Shown piece after piece: positions 36,257 through 46,499 of a DNA stretch of 64,000 nucleotides. The notes below the pieces were generated by a model. That model was not told where the DNA came from and ran no database searches. It was given only the letters and a program-made list of their open reading frames with translations. The translations under genes were made by a program, and so were the position numbers. The DNA is taken from assembly GCF_016650695.1 (NCBI RefSeq), contig NZ_JAEKFH010000004.1, positions 310,001-374,000 on the forward strand. The letters run 5' to 3'. Origin of the DNA: Pseudomonas sp. TH41. GTDB lineage: Bacteria > Pseudomonadota > Gammaproteobacteria > Pseudomonadales > Pseudomonadaceae. The number at the start of each line of letters is the position of its first letter. The stretch's first letter is position 1.

Positions 36257-37403
36257 AGACGACCTCGACATCACGCTGACTGGACTCGCGCGGGTTGGTC
36301 AGGATGCACGGATCGTGCATGGCGTGTTGCGACAGGAATGGGATGTCTGCCGTGCTGACCCCGTGTAAACCGAGGGTTTCATGGAAGCCGATGGCACGTT
36401 TGAGGGCGATCAGGTGTTCGACCAGGCGCCCGCATATCTGCCGGTGATTGAGGCCCCGGCAATCAATACCGAAGGTCTCGGCGATCACCTTGAAACGGTC
36501 CGGTGCCGACGTGTAATTGAATGCGACGACGTGTTCCACCAGCACCGCGTTGCACAAGCCGTGGGGCAAATCCAGAAAGCCGCCCAGGCTGTGGGACATG
36601 GCGTGCACCGCGCCCAGGATCGCATTGGAAAACGCCAGCCCGGCCTGCATGCTGCCCAGCATGATCTTTTCGCGCAGGGCGATGTCCGTCGGGTTGGCGA
36701 TCATTTGCACCAGGTTGCCGTTGATCAACCGCATCGCCTCCAGTGCATGGGGGTCGGTCAGCGGCCCGTGACCGGTCGAGACGAACGCTTCGATGGCATG
36801 GACCAGCGCGTCGATGCCGGTACAGGCCGACAGGAACGGGTCCATGCTCAGGGTGGTTTCCGGGTCGATCAGCGACACGTCCGGCACGACTGCCTTGCTG
36901 ACGATGGAGAACTTCATCCGTTCTTGCTGGTTGGAAATGATCACGAATTGCGAGACATCCGCCGATGTGCCGGCGGTGGTTGGAATCAGGATCAGCGGCG
37001 GGCTTGGGACGCGGATGGTGTCCACACCCTCGAATTCAAGGATGTTGCGTCCGTGGGCGACGACAATGCCGATGCCTTTGCCGCAATCCATCGGGCTGCC
37101 ACCGCCGACCGCCACGATGACATCGCAGTGGTTTTCCCGGTACAGCTCGGCGCCGAGCATGACTTCCTCGACCCGCGGGTTGGGTGAAACGTCGCTGTAT
37201 AAAAAGTAATCGATGCCCTGCGCTTGCAGGCTGGCCTCGACATCGGCGACCCAACCGGCGGCAATCACCCCGGGATCGCTGACCACAAGCACCTTACGCG
37301 CACCAAAGGTCTTGGCGTAATTGCCGACATTGTGCCGGCATCCGGCACCAAAGATGATTTCAGGTGAAACGAATTTACGCAGCTGGCTGAGACTCTGGCT
37401 CAT
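36240..37403 (-). CDS. ercA: Iron-containing alcohol dehydrogenase ErcA
   Basis: The 387-residue protein is a group III Fe-dependent alcohol dehydrogenase. GGGSPMDCGKG (about 98-108) binds NAD. The metal ligands lie in D-x-x-x-H (ACTGIDALVHAIEAF) and in a His-rich segment GAVHAMSHSLGGFLDLPHG. The genomic position next to a hybrid kinase and pqq genes matches ErcA, which takes part in signalling for the ethanol-oxidation regulon as well as possible oxidation of alcohols. The start is supported by its standard N-terminus. Confidence 0.9.
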   Translation of the reverse strand: MSQSLSQLRKFVSPEIIFGAGCRHNVGNYAKTFGARKVLVVSDPGVIAAGWVADVEASLQAQGIDYFLYSDVSPNPRVEEVMLGAELYRENHCDVIVAVGGGSPMDCGKGIGIVVAHGRNILEFEGVDTIRVPSPPLILIPTTAGTSADVSQFVIISNQQERMKFSIVSKAVVPDVSLIDPETTLSMDPFLSACTGIDALVHAIEAFVSTGHGPLTDPHALEAMRLINGNLVQMIANPTDIALREKIMLGSMQAGLAFSNAILGAVHAMSHSLGGFLDLPHGLCNAVLVEHVVAFNYTSAPDRFKVIAETFGIDCRGLNHRQICGRLVEHLIALKRAIGFHETLGLHGVSTADIPFLSQHAMHDPCILTNPRESSQRDVEVVYGEAL

Positions 37404-37502
37404 TGGAAAGCCTGTTTTTTATTGTTTTGAAAGGTAGATCCCACACTAAAGCATCCGGCTGCGAATGCAATCAGACCAAAGGACAGAGCAGCTCCCCCCC
37501 CT

Positions 37503-37600
37503 GTAGGAGCGAGCTTGCTCGCGATGGTCGTCAACGAAAACGCTGGGAACCTGACACCCCGCGGCGTTCTCGGGTTCTTCGCGAGCAAGCTCGCTCCTAC
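37503..37600. repeat. REP pair, class A
   Basis: Inverted copies of GTAGGAGCGAGCTTGCTCGC between pqqE and ercA, with a pairing inner part (GTCGTCAACG and neighbours). It may separate the two transcription units. Confidence 0.85.
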
Positions 37601-37621
37601 AAGGGATTTGTGTCGGGTGAT

Positions 37622-38755
37622 TCATCCGCGGTAGATCAGTCGCGAGGCCTTTTCATTGCGCAACGTCAGGTGCTCCATGCCCTGCCCCGGCGCATTGGCT
37701 TCCTCGCGGGCCTTGAGGATCACGCCGTGATGCGGTGACTTGCTGCACACCGGGTCGGCATGGCTGGCATCGCCGGTCAGCATAAACGCCTGACAGCGGC
37801 AGCCGCCGAGATCCTTGTGCTTTTCATCGCAGGAGCGGCACGGCTCTTTCATCCAGTCATCACCGCGAAAACGATTGAAACCGAAGGAATCGGTCCAGAT
37901 GTGTTCGATGCTGTGCTCGCGCACATTGGGAAACTCGACCGGCAACTGTCGGGCGCTGTGGCAAGGCAACGCGGTGCCGTCCGGGGTGATGTCGAGAAAC
38001 AGATTGGCCCAGCCGTTCATGCAGGTCTTGGGGCGCTCCTCGTAGTAATCCGGGGTGACGAAGATCAGCTTGCATGGATGGCCCTGCGCCTCCAGACGTT
38101 GTCGATATTCGTTGGTGATGCGCTCGGCGCGCTGCAATTGCTCACGGGTGGGCAATAGGCCGACGCGGTTGAGCTCCGCCCAGCCGTAAAACTGGCACGT
38201 CGCCAATTCGACGAAATCCGCTTCCAGCTCCAGGCAAAGCTCAATGATTTGTGCAATCTGATCGATGTTGTGCCGGTGGGTGACGAAGTTGAGCACCATC
38301 GGATAGCCCTGGGCCTTCACGGCGCGGGCCATCGCGAGTTTTTGCGCGAAGGCTTTGCGCGAGCCGGCGAGCATGTTGTTCACCGCTTCGTCTGCCGCTT
38401 GAAAGCTGATCTGGATGTGGTCCAGTCCGGCGACCTTGAAGTCGCGCACTTTCTGCTCGGTCAGGCCGATCCCCGAGGTGATGAGGTTGGTGTAGTAACC
38501 CATGTCCCGCGCCGCTTTGATCAACTCGGCCAGATCCGGTCGAACCAACGGTTCGCCACCGGAAAACCCCAGTTGCGCGGCGCCCATTTCTCGCGCCTCG
38601 CGAAAGACGCGAATCCACTCTTCGGTGCTCAGCTCTTCGCCTGACGTGGCGAAATCCAGTGGATTGGAGCAGTACGGACATTGCAGCGGACAGCGGTACG
38701 TCAGCTCTGCCAACAACCACAAAGGTGGACCGGGGCGCTGATCAATCGGGCTCAC
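37622..38755 (-). CDS. pqqE: PQQ biosynthesis radical SAM protein PqqE
   Basis: GTG 38755 overlaps the pqqC TGA (GTGA) and gives a 377-residue protein. The longer frame to 39100 merely reads an alternative frame of pqqC. The radical-SAM motif CPLQCPYC is near residue 20, followed by GGEPL. The C-terminal SPASM domain carries auxiliary-cluster cysteines (CMNGW, CHSARQ, CRSCDEKHKDLGGCRC). It crosslinks Glu and Tyr of PqqA, normally with PqqD as chaperone. No pqqD lies between pqqC and pqqE here, unlike the usual pqqABCDE order. Confidence 0.95.
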   Translation of the reverse strand: MSPIDQRPGPPLWLLAELTYRCPLQCPYCSNPLDFATSGEELSTEEWIRVFREAREMGAAQLGFSGGEPLVRPDLAELIKAARDMGYYTNLITSGIGLTEQKVRDFKVAGLDHIQISFQAADEAVNNMLAGSRKAFAQKLAMARAVKAQGYPMVLNFVTHRHNIDQIAQIIELCLELEADFVELATCQFYGWAELNRVGLLPTREQLQRAERITNEYRQRLEAQGHPCKLIFVTPDYYEERPKTCMNGWANLFLDITPDGTALPCHSARQLPVEFPNVREHSIEHIWTDSFGFNRFRGDDWMKEPCRSCDEKHKDLGGCRCQAFMLTGDASHADPVCSKSPHHGVILKAREEANAPGQGMEHLTLRNEKASRLIYRG

Positions 38756-39504
38756 AGGGCGATCCCCCGGTGCCAGACGTTGTGGGCGGTGACGGTGTGA
38801 TAAGGCGGGCGGTTCAGCTCGTAAGCCATGCTCATGGCATCGAGCATGCTCCAGAGAACGTCGAGTTTGAATTGCAGAATCTCCAGCATCCGCTGTTGGC
38901 CTTCGGCGGTGACGTAGTGCGCCAACGTAATGCGCAAACCGTGCTCGACATCCCGCCGCGCCTGCCCCAGGCGCGTACGGAAATAGTCGTAACCGGCGAC
39001 GTCGATCCACGGATAGTGAGTCGGCCAGGCGTCGAGGCGGGATTGATGGATCTGCGGAGCAAACAGCTCGGTGAGTGAACTGCTGGCAGCTTCCTGCCAA
39101 CAGGCACGACGCGCGAAATTGACGTAGGCATCCACGGCGAAACGCACACCGGGGAGCACCCGTTCCTGGGAGAGTAGGTGCTCGCGTTCTAGCCCCACCG
39201 CTTCCCCCAGACGCAGCCAGGCCTCGATGCCACCTTCGCTGCCGGGCGCGCCGTCATGGTCGAGGATGCGTTGCAGCCATTCACGGCGCACGTCGCGGTC
39301 CGGGCAGTTGGCCAGAATCGCGGCATCCTTGAGCGGGATGTTGACCTGATAGTAGAAGCGATTGGCGACCCAGCCCTGAATCTGCTCGCGGGTTGCGCGC
39401 CCGGCGTACATGGCTTGGTGGAACGGATGATGTATGTGGTAGTAGGCGCCTTTGGCACGCAGGGCGGCTTCGAATTCGGTGGGGGACATCGGGGTGTCAG
39501 TCAT
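38752..39504 (-). CDS. pqqC: Pyrroloquinoline-quinone synthase PqqC
   Basis: A 250-residue all-helical oxidase performing the final ring closure and eight-electron oxidation to PQQ. The start at 39504 follows GGAGA. Conserved active-site segments are present (YYHIHHPFH, NRFYYQVNIPLKDAAI, HYVTAEGQQRML). There is no PqqD domain fused at its C-terminus: the protein ends with HRGIAL and the stop overlaps pqqE. Confidence 0.95.
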   Translation of the reverse strand: MTDTPMSPTEFEAALRAKGAYYHIHHPFHQAMYAGRATREQIQGWVANRFYYQVNIPLKDAAILANCPDRDVRREWLQRILDHDGAPGSEGGIEAWLRLGEAVGLEREHLLSQERVLPGVRFAVDAYVNFARRACWQEAASSSLTELFAPQIHQSRLDAWPTHYPWIDVAGYDYFRTRLGQARRDVEHGLRITLAHYVTAEGQQRMLEILQFKLDVLWSMLDAMSMAYELNRPPYHTVTAHNVWHRGIAL

Positions 39505-39556
39505 TGCGGTTCTCCGGGGAACAACCGTTGGGTGCTGTGGTGTCTGGTCTGGCCTC

Positions 39557-39649
39557 TTCGCGAGCAAGCCCGCTCCCACATTGGTTCTCTGTTGTTTACA
39601 CATTTTGTGTCCAATGAAGATCCAGTGTGGGAGCGGGCTTGCTCGCGAA
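39557..39649. repeat. REP pair, class A (GGGCTTG variant) inside pqqB-pqqC gap
   Basis: Inverted copies of GTGGGAGCGGGCTTGCTCGC within the pqq operon between pqqB and pqqC. Confidence 0.85.
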
Positions 39650-39660
39650 AGGACCATCCG

Positions 39661-40575
39661 CTACAGCTCAATACTCATGCCGTCATAAGCCACTTCCACC
39701 CCACGCCGCTCCAGTAACGCCCGCTCCGCCGAGTCTTCATCCAGGATCGGGTTGGTGTTGTTGATGTGGATCAGCACCTTGCGCTGGCGGGTGAAACCCT
39801 CCAGCACCTCAAGCATGCCGCCGGGACCGCTCTGTGCCAGATGGCCCATTTCACTGCCCAGACTGTGGCCGACTTCACACACGCGCATCTCGTCATCGCG
39901 CCATAACGTGCCGTCCAGCAACAGGCAATCGGCGCGTTGCATCCAGCCCAACACGTCGTCATCGACCTGCCCCAGGCCAGGCGCATAGAACAGTGATGTA
40001 CCGCTACGGAGGTCTTCGACAAACAGGCCGATCGTGTCGCCGGGTTGCGGATTGCCGCGATTAGGCGAGTACGGCGCTGCGTTGCTGACCAGGGGAATCG
40101 CCCGAAACTGCAGGTGTTCGCAGGCCGCGATGCTGAACGGCTCGAGGTCGAGGCCGATGGGTTGCCACTGCAAGCCGCCGTTCCAGTGCTTGAGCATGGT
40201 GAACAATGGAAAGCCACTGCTCAGGTCCTCATGCACCCGCTCGGTGCACCAGACGTGATGCGGGCAACCTTCGCGCAGGCTCAACAGGCCGGTGCAATGG
40301 TCGATCTGGCTGTCCACCAGGACCACGCCGGCAATCGCGGTATCGCGCAATCGACGGGCCGGTTGCAGCGTTGGGAAATTCTCAAGTTGCGCGCGGATGT
40401 CCGGTGACGCATTGCACAGCACCCACTCCACACCGTTGTCGCTCAGGGCAATGGACGATTGCGTGCGAGGGTGCGCCCGCAAGCTGCCGTTGCGCACACC
40501 GGTGCACTGGCGGCAGTTGCAGTTCCATTGCGGAAAACCACCGCCAGCGGCGGAACCGAGAACGCGGATATGCAT
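39661..40575 (-). CDS. pqqB: PQQ biosynthesis protein PqqB
   Basis: A 304-residue metallo-beta-lactamase-fold protein. ATG 40575 gives the conserved start MHIRVLGSAAGGGFPQWNC with the CNCRQC zinc-binding segment next. The degenerate active-site segment SQIDHCTGLL is also typical. PqqB is thought to be the hydroxylase acting on the excised Glu-Tyr dipeptide. It follows pqqA by 55 bp. Confidence 0.95.
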   Translation of the reverse strand: MHIRVLGSAAGGGFPQWNCNCRQCTGVRNGSLRAHPRTQSSIALSDNGVEWVLCNASPDIRAQLENFPTLQPARRLRDTAIAGVVLVDSQIDHCTGLLSLREGCPHHVWCTERVHEDLSSGFPLFTMLKHWNGGLQWQPIGLDLEPFSIAACEHLQFRAIPLVSNAAPYSPNRGNPQPGDTIGLFVEDLRSGTSLFYAPGLGQVDDDVLGWMQRADCLLLDGTLWRDDEMRVCEVGHSLGSEMGHLAQSGPGGMLEVLEGFTRQRKVLIHINNTNPILDEDSAERALLERRGVEVAYDGMSIEL

Positions 40576-40630
40576 GGGCGATGCTCCAGAAGGCAGGCCC
40601 GGCCAACGCAACGGTCGGCCGGGTGAACAA

Positions 40631-40702
40631 TCAGCGGTTGGCGAAATACATCGTCACTTCGAAGCCAATGCGCAGGTCGGTGAACGCGGGTTTATTCCAC
40701 AT
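40631..40702 (-). CDS. pqqA: PQQ precursor peptide PqqA
   Basis: A 23-residue peptide (MWNKPAFTDLRIGFEVTMYF then ANR). Glu15 and Tyr19 in the E-V-T-M-Y core are the residues that become PQQ. It is the first gene of the minus-strand pqqA-B-C-E group. Confidence 0.97.
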   Translation of the reverse strand: MWNKPAFTDLRIGFEVTMYFANR

Positions 40703-40849
40703 GGGTCAATCCTCTTCTTGTGCCGGGTAATTCCGGTAAAGCCATTAATGCACGGGGTGCCAGGCAATCGAATGCTACTTTCGAAGGAGATGGCGGCGTG
40801 CGTTGGTAGGGGGTGTCACACGATCTTCAGTGCACCTAAAACCAAAAAT

Positions 40850-40947
40850 GTAGGAGCGAGCTTGCTCGCGAAGGACGTGAGGGCACCGCGTACATCCAGG
40901 CGGTACACGTCATCGTTGACGTCCATCGCGAGCAAGCTCGCTCCTAC
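40850..40947. repeat. REP pair, class A
   Basis: Inverted copies of GTAGGAGCGAGCTTGCTCGC lie between the aldehyde dehydrogenase stop and pqqA. The pqqA promoter should be at 40703-40850. Confidence 0.85.
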
Positions 40948-40971
40948 AGGGTTAGTGGTGTGTTTGAGGGG

Positions 40972-42492
<1,521 letters not shown>

Positions 42493-42607
42493 GGTGGGCC
42501 TCTGTCTGGGTCGATGCCTGTCGGGCAGACAGGCGATGAATCGATAGTAGAGAGCCCCGCGTGCCAGACGAATGCGCCGTTGGCAGGAGGACTCTCGTTA
42601 TTTGGTA

Positions 42608-42705
42608 GTAGGAGCGAGCTTGCTCGCGATGGTCGTCAACGATAACGCTGGAAACCTGACACTCCGTGGCGTTCTCGGGTTCATCGCGAGCGAGCTCGCT
42701 CCTAC
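42608..42705. repeat. REP pair, class A
   Basis: Inverted copies of GTAGGAGCGAGCTTGCTCGC (one arm reads CGAGCGAGCTCG) between pedH and exaC; inner arms match those at 37503-37600. Confidence 0.85.
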
Positions 42706-42728
42706 AGGGTTATGCGGTGGGTTCAGGG

Positions 42729-44504
42729 TTAGTGTTTGGCCACGAGATCTTTGGGCAATTTGAAGGTCCAAAGCATGCCGCCCTGGTTGAAATCCTTGAT
42801 GCGCTTGGCCACTTCGCCGCCCCAGAGCGGAACTGCGCCCCCCCAGCCGGACAGCACCGAGACATACTGTTCGCCGTCCATTTCCCAGGTCACAGGCGAG
42901 CCGAGCACGCCGGAGCCGGTCTGGAATTCCCAGACTTTTTCGCCGGTCTTGGCATTGAACGCCTGGAGGAAACCTTCCGGCGTGCCGGTGAACACCAGGT
43001 TGCCTTTGGTAGTGAGCACCCCGCCCCACAGCGGCGCGTAGTTCTTGTGGCGCCAGACTTCCTTGCCGGTTTTCGGGTCGATGGCGCGCAGCACACCGAT
43101 GTAATCTTCATTCAATGGTTTGATGGTGAACCCGGCTCCGAGGAACGCGGCGCCTTTCTTGTAGGCGATGCCTTCGTTCCAGATGTCCATGCCCCACTCG
43201 TTAGACGGCACGTAGAACAGCCCGGTGTCTTTGTTGTAGGCCATCGGCATCCAGTTTTTTGCACCGAGAAAGGCCGGTGCGACGAACACTGAACTGCCTT
43301 TGGCTTCCGTGCCTGGGGCGCCGGGACGGCTGGCTTCGTTGTAGATCGGCCGGCCATCTTTATCCAGGCCGGAGGCCCAGGTGATCTTGTCCACGAACGG
43401 GAAGCCGCGGATGAATTTGCCGTTGGTGCGGTCCAGCACGTAGAAGAAACCATTGCGGTCCGCGGTGGCGGCAGCTTTGATTTCTTTGCCGTTTTCGGTG
43501 TAGTTGAACGAGATCAGTTCGTTCACGCCGTCATAGTCCCAGCCGTCGTGAGGTGTGCTCTGAAAGTGCCATTTGATCGTGCCGTCGTCTGGATTGAGAG
43601 CCAAACGCGACGACGAGTAGAGGTTGTCGCCCGGACGCAAATGCGAGTTCCATGGCGCCGGGTTGCCGGTGCCGAACAGCAGCAGATTGGTTTCCGGGTC
43701 GTAATAGCCGCCCAGCCAAGGCGCCGCGCCGCCGGTTTTCCAGAGATCGCCAGGCCAGGTCTTGCCCGCTTCACCGCCGGAGATACCGTTTTCTATCGCT
43801 TTGCCGTCCTTGTAGACGTAGCCCATGTGACCTTCGACGGTGGGCCGGGTCCACAGCAATTCGCCGTTTTTCGGATCGTAGGCCGAGATCTTGCCGACCA
43901 CCCCGAACTCGCCGCCGGCCACGCCGGTAATCAGCTTGCCGTTGACCACCAGTGGCGCGGCGCTGATCGAATAGCCTTCTTTGTGGTCGGCAACCTGCTT
44001 GCTCCACACCACTTTGCCGGTGTCTTTGTTCAGGGCCACGAGTTTGGCGTCGAGGGTGCCGAAGAACACCAGGTCGCCATACAGCGCCACGCCGCGGTTG
44101 ATCACGTCGCAGCACGGACGGATGTCGTCAGGCAGGCGCGCGTCGTATTGCCAGAGCTTCTTGCCGGTGCGCGCATCCACCGCGAACACTCGCGAGTAAG
44201 AACCGGTCATGTACATCACGCCGTCCTTGATCATCGGCTGTGCTTGCTGACCGCGTTGTTTTTCACCGCCGAAGGAGAACGCCCACACTGGCCGCAACTC
44301 CTTCACGTTGTCGACGTTGAGGGAGTCCAGCGGGCTGTAACGCTGACCCTGGACGCCCAGACCGTTGGTGACGATCTGCTCCGGGTTCTTGGGGTCCTGG
44401 AGGATGTCTTGATCGGAAACGGCGGCCAATGCCTGGCCGGACAACAGCATGGCACTGAGCAGCACACTCAAGACGAAGGGTTGGCGACGTGCGGGTTGGG
44501 TCAT
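42729..44504 (-). CDS. pedH: Lanthanide-type PQQ-dependent alcohol dehydrogenase PedH
   Basis: A 591-residue periplasmic quinoprotein with a signal peptide (cleavage near 27), eight W-motif propeller blades and adjacent Cys131-Cys132. The metal ligand positions read Glu199 (GGEF), Asn281 (GTGNP), Asp323 and Asp325 (GWDYDG). The second Asp after the catalytic Asp is the mark of lanthanide-binding enzymes; calcium enzymes such as ExaA/PedE have Ser or Ala there. Numbering equals that of KT2440 PedH as I recall. It oxidises alcohols and aldehydes with PQQ, passing electrons to cytochrome c550. AGAGG precedes the ATG. No second, calcium-type enzyme is in the window. Confidence 0.95.
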   Translation of the reverse strand: MTQPARRQPFVLSVLLSAMLLSGQALAAVSDQDILQDPKNPEQIVTNGLGVQGQRYSPLDSLNVDNVKELRPVWAFSFGGEKQRGQQAQPMIKDGVMYMTGSYSRVFAVDARTGKKLWQYDARLPDDIRPCCDVINRGVALYGDLVFFGTLDAKLVALNKDTGKVVWSKQVADHKEGYSISAAPLVVNGKLITGVAGGEFGVVGKISAYDPKNGELLWTRPTVEGHMGYVYKDGKAIENGISGGEAGKTWPGDLWKTGGAAPWLGGYYDPETNLLLFGTGNPAPWNSHLRPGDNLYSSSRLALNPDDGTIKWHFQSTPHDGWDYDGVNELISFNYTENGKEIKAAATADRNGFFYVLDRTNGKFIRGFPFVDKITWASGLDKDGRPIYNEASRPGAPGTEAKGSSVFVAPAFLGAKNWMPMAYNKDTGLFYVPSNEWGMDIWNEGIAYKKGAAFLGAGFTIKPLNEDYIGVLRAIDPKTGKEVWRHKNYAPLWGGVLTTKGNLVFTGTPEGFLQAFNAKTGEKVWEFQTGSGVLGSPVTWEMDGEQYVSVLSGWGGAVPLWGGEVAKRIKDFNQGGMLWTFKLPKDLVAKH

Positions 44505-44674
44505 GACGGCTACCTCTGCGGTTTTTGTTATACCCGGGAAATTCTCCCGGTCTGGTGCAGATTCTTGGCCGCCGCCGCCTTTGTAACAATTACCCGCAAT
44601 GCTGAGATTGCTAATCCCTTAGTACCGGGTCGGATGAGATGAGCCTCGGATTTTGTGATCTACCCCGCCCCCCT

Positions 44675-44762
44675 GTGGGAGCGGGCTTGCTCGCGAAGAT
44701 GCCCTCACATTCACCATTGATGCTGCCCGACACACCGCCTTCGCGAGCAAGCCCGCTCCCAC
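44675..44762. repeat. REP pair, class A (GGGCTTG variant)
   Basis: Inverted copies of GTGGGAGCGGGCTTGCTCGC between the zinc hydrolase and the pedH promoter region. Confidence 0.85.
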
Positions 44763-44782
44763 AGGGGTTTTGTGTGTAAGTG

Positions 44783-45721
44783 TCACTTGTCTGCGGTGGA
44801 ATCAACTCGGGTCATCTGTGCGCGTTCGTAACGCGGGTATAGATGGCTGACACTGCGGATCAGTTCGTAGCGGCTCAGGTTAATACCGGCGAAACGTTCG
44901 GGGATAGGACTACGGATCATCTCGGCCATGTCGCTGCCATTGGCGGCGCCGTCACGCATGAGCTGGTCGAGCCAGGTCAGGTAGTCACGCATTTGCTCGA
45001 AGGGCTTTGAGTCCGTTGCCACCGGCCCATGGCCGGGCACGATCAGCGTCCACGGCAAGCCTTGCAGCGTCGCGATGTCTGCCAGCCACACCGACAGCCC
45101 GGGGCTGTTGGGCGTGGTCAGCGCACGCTGATAAAACACCAGGTCCCCGGCAAACAGCACGCCGGTTTGCTGGTCGAGAATAGCCAGATCCGCGCCCGTG
45201 TGCCCACCCAGGCTCAGCAGGCGTAGATCGTGATTCCCAAAATTTCGCACGCCGGGTGTCAGCGTCTCAGACGGCAACACAACTTCGGTTCCGCGCATCC
45301 AGTCGCCCACCAACCGATACATGTTCTCGGCCATCGCGTCGCCCTGTTGATGCAGCAGCGCCGTGGTGTCGGCCAGCGCGCCAATGGGCACGTCACTGAA
45401 GGCTTGATTGCCCAGCACATGGTCCGGGTGATGATGGGTCAGCATGACCAGAATCACCGGCTTGTCGGTGGTCGCGGCAATCGCTTTGCGCATGGCCTCG
45501 CCGTAGCGTTTCGACGGCCCGGTATCGATCACCACCACGCCGCGTTCGGTGACGATGAAGGCGGTGTTGACGATGTTGCCACCGTTGGCCTTGGAGAAAT
45601 TGTCGGTGCTGCCTTCCAGCAGCCAGGTGTCTTCGGCGATTTGCCGAGGCTTGAGCACGTAGTCGAGGTCGGCCAGGACCGGCAGACTCAGGCTCATGAA
45701 CAACAACAGCATCCAGCGCAT
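44783..45721 (-). CDS. Quinoprotein relay system zinc metallohydrolase
   Basis: The 312-residue product from ATG 45721 has a signal peptide (ending VLA near residue 17) and a metallo-beta-lactamase core with the zinc motif THHHPDH near residue 106. A second metal His sits in LSLGGHTGAD and a third in PGHGP. This periplasmic SoxH-related family accompanies a SoxYZ-like carrier beside PQQ dehydrogenases. Its reaction is not established. It starts 16 bp after the carrier gene, in the same operon. Confidence 0.82.
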   Translation of the reverse strand: MRWMLLLFMSLSLPVLADLDYVLKPRQIAEDTWLLEGSTDNFSKANGGNIVNTAFIVTERGVVVIDTGPSKRYGEAMRKAIAATTDKPVILVMLTHHHPDHVLGNQAFSDVPIGALADTTALLHQQGDAMAENMYRLVGDWMRGTEVVLPSETLTPGVRNFGNHDLRLLSLGGHTGADLAILDQQTGVLFAGDLVFYQRALTTPNSPGLSVWLADIATLQGLPWTLIVPGHGPVATDSKPFEQMRDYLTWLDQLMRDGAANGSDMAEMIRSPIPERFAGINLSRYELIRSVSHLYPRYERAQMTRVDSTADK

Positions 45722-45737
45722 GATGCGCTCCTCAGGG

Positions 45738-46499
45738 TCAGGGTATGGCCGCATCGAATTGATTGCCGCTGTTGTCCCGCAGCAACAGGCGCGTCTGTCC
45801 TGCCCCTTCGATGTCGAAGGTCAGGTTGGGGTTTTCGCTGACGGCGGGAAACAGTTCAAGGCGAGCCAGCACCTGACCGTTCTGATCCCGCAGCTCGGCA
45901 TGGTTGATAAAGAATTCCGGAATGCCGCTGACCATGCCGTTGTCCATCGGATGCGCCACCTGCAAGCGCAAGCGGCTGAATTCACCACGGGGGTAGCGAC
46001 CGCCCAGCACTTCGCCGATGTGCTCCTGCCAGCCTGGCTGGGTGCGCACTACGCTGGGCGCCGTGCAACCGCCGCCCGCCGCGTCAATCAGGGTCGAGCC
46101 GACGTGCCAGAGCCCGTCGCGGGTCAGGACGGCGGCACGCAACGGTGTGGCTTGTTCGATACGGATGCGGATCGACAGCCAGGGCAGCACGCGATCCACG
46201 GGTTGGAAATCGACGATTCTCGGCAAGGGATTAAGTTCGGCCCAGGCGAGGATTTTCACCACCTCGCCCTTGAACGCCCGGGCGTCGATTTCCAGGGGCA
46301 CTTGCCGCGCGTCTTCGGCGAACGGCGGTGCGAGCAACTTGACCCGCTCATCGAAAACGAACGGCGCATCACCGAGCATCTGCTTGTGATAGAAGTCCCA
46401 CATCACTGACGGCACCGGGTCTTTCCCCGGCTCGATCTGCGCCGCCTGCGCGGCGATGGGTAGCCAACAGGCCAACAGGCAACTCACTCGCCAGTCCAC
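45738..46499 (-). CDS. Quinoprotein-associated SoxYZ-like carrier
   Basis: A 253-residue protein from a GTG start that shares its G with the TAG stop of the upstream gene. A signal peptide (ending AQA) is followed by a SoxY-like part whose conserved Cys is in GGGCTAPS (near residue 144), then a SoxZ-like domain. In Sox systems the carrier Cys holds the sulfur intermediate. What this fused form carries for quinoprotein systems is unknown. No soxABCD genes are in the window. Confidence 0.8.
   Translation of the reverse strand: MDWRVSCLLACWLPIAAQAAQIEPGKDPVPSVMWDFYHKQMLGDAPFVFDERVKLLAPPFAEDARQVPLEIDARAFKGEVVKILAWAELNPLPRIVDFQPVDRVLPWLSIRIRIEQATPLRAAVLTRDGLWHVGSTLIDAAGGGCTAPSVVRTQPGWQEHIGEVLGGRYPRGEFSRLRLQVAHPMDNGMVSGIPEFFINHAELRDQNGQVLARLELFPAVSENPNLTFDIEGAGQTRLLLRDNSGNQFDAAIP

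Noticed and set aside
38756..39100. N-terminal extension of pqqE
   Set aside because: The extra 115 codons are an alternative frame of pqqC and do not resemble PqqD; the GTG at 38755 overlapping the pqqC stop is the natural start.
42729..44504. Annotation as calcium-type ExaA/PedE
   Set aside because: The residue two positions after the catalytic Asp is Asp325, not Ser or Ala, which places it with lanthanide enzymes.
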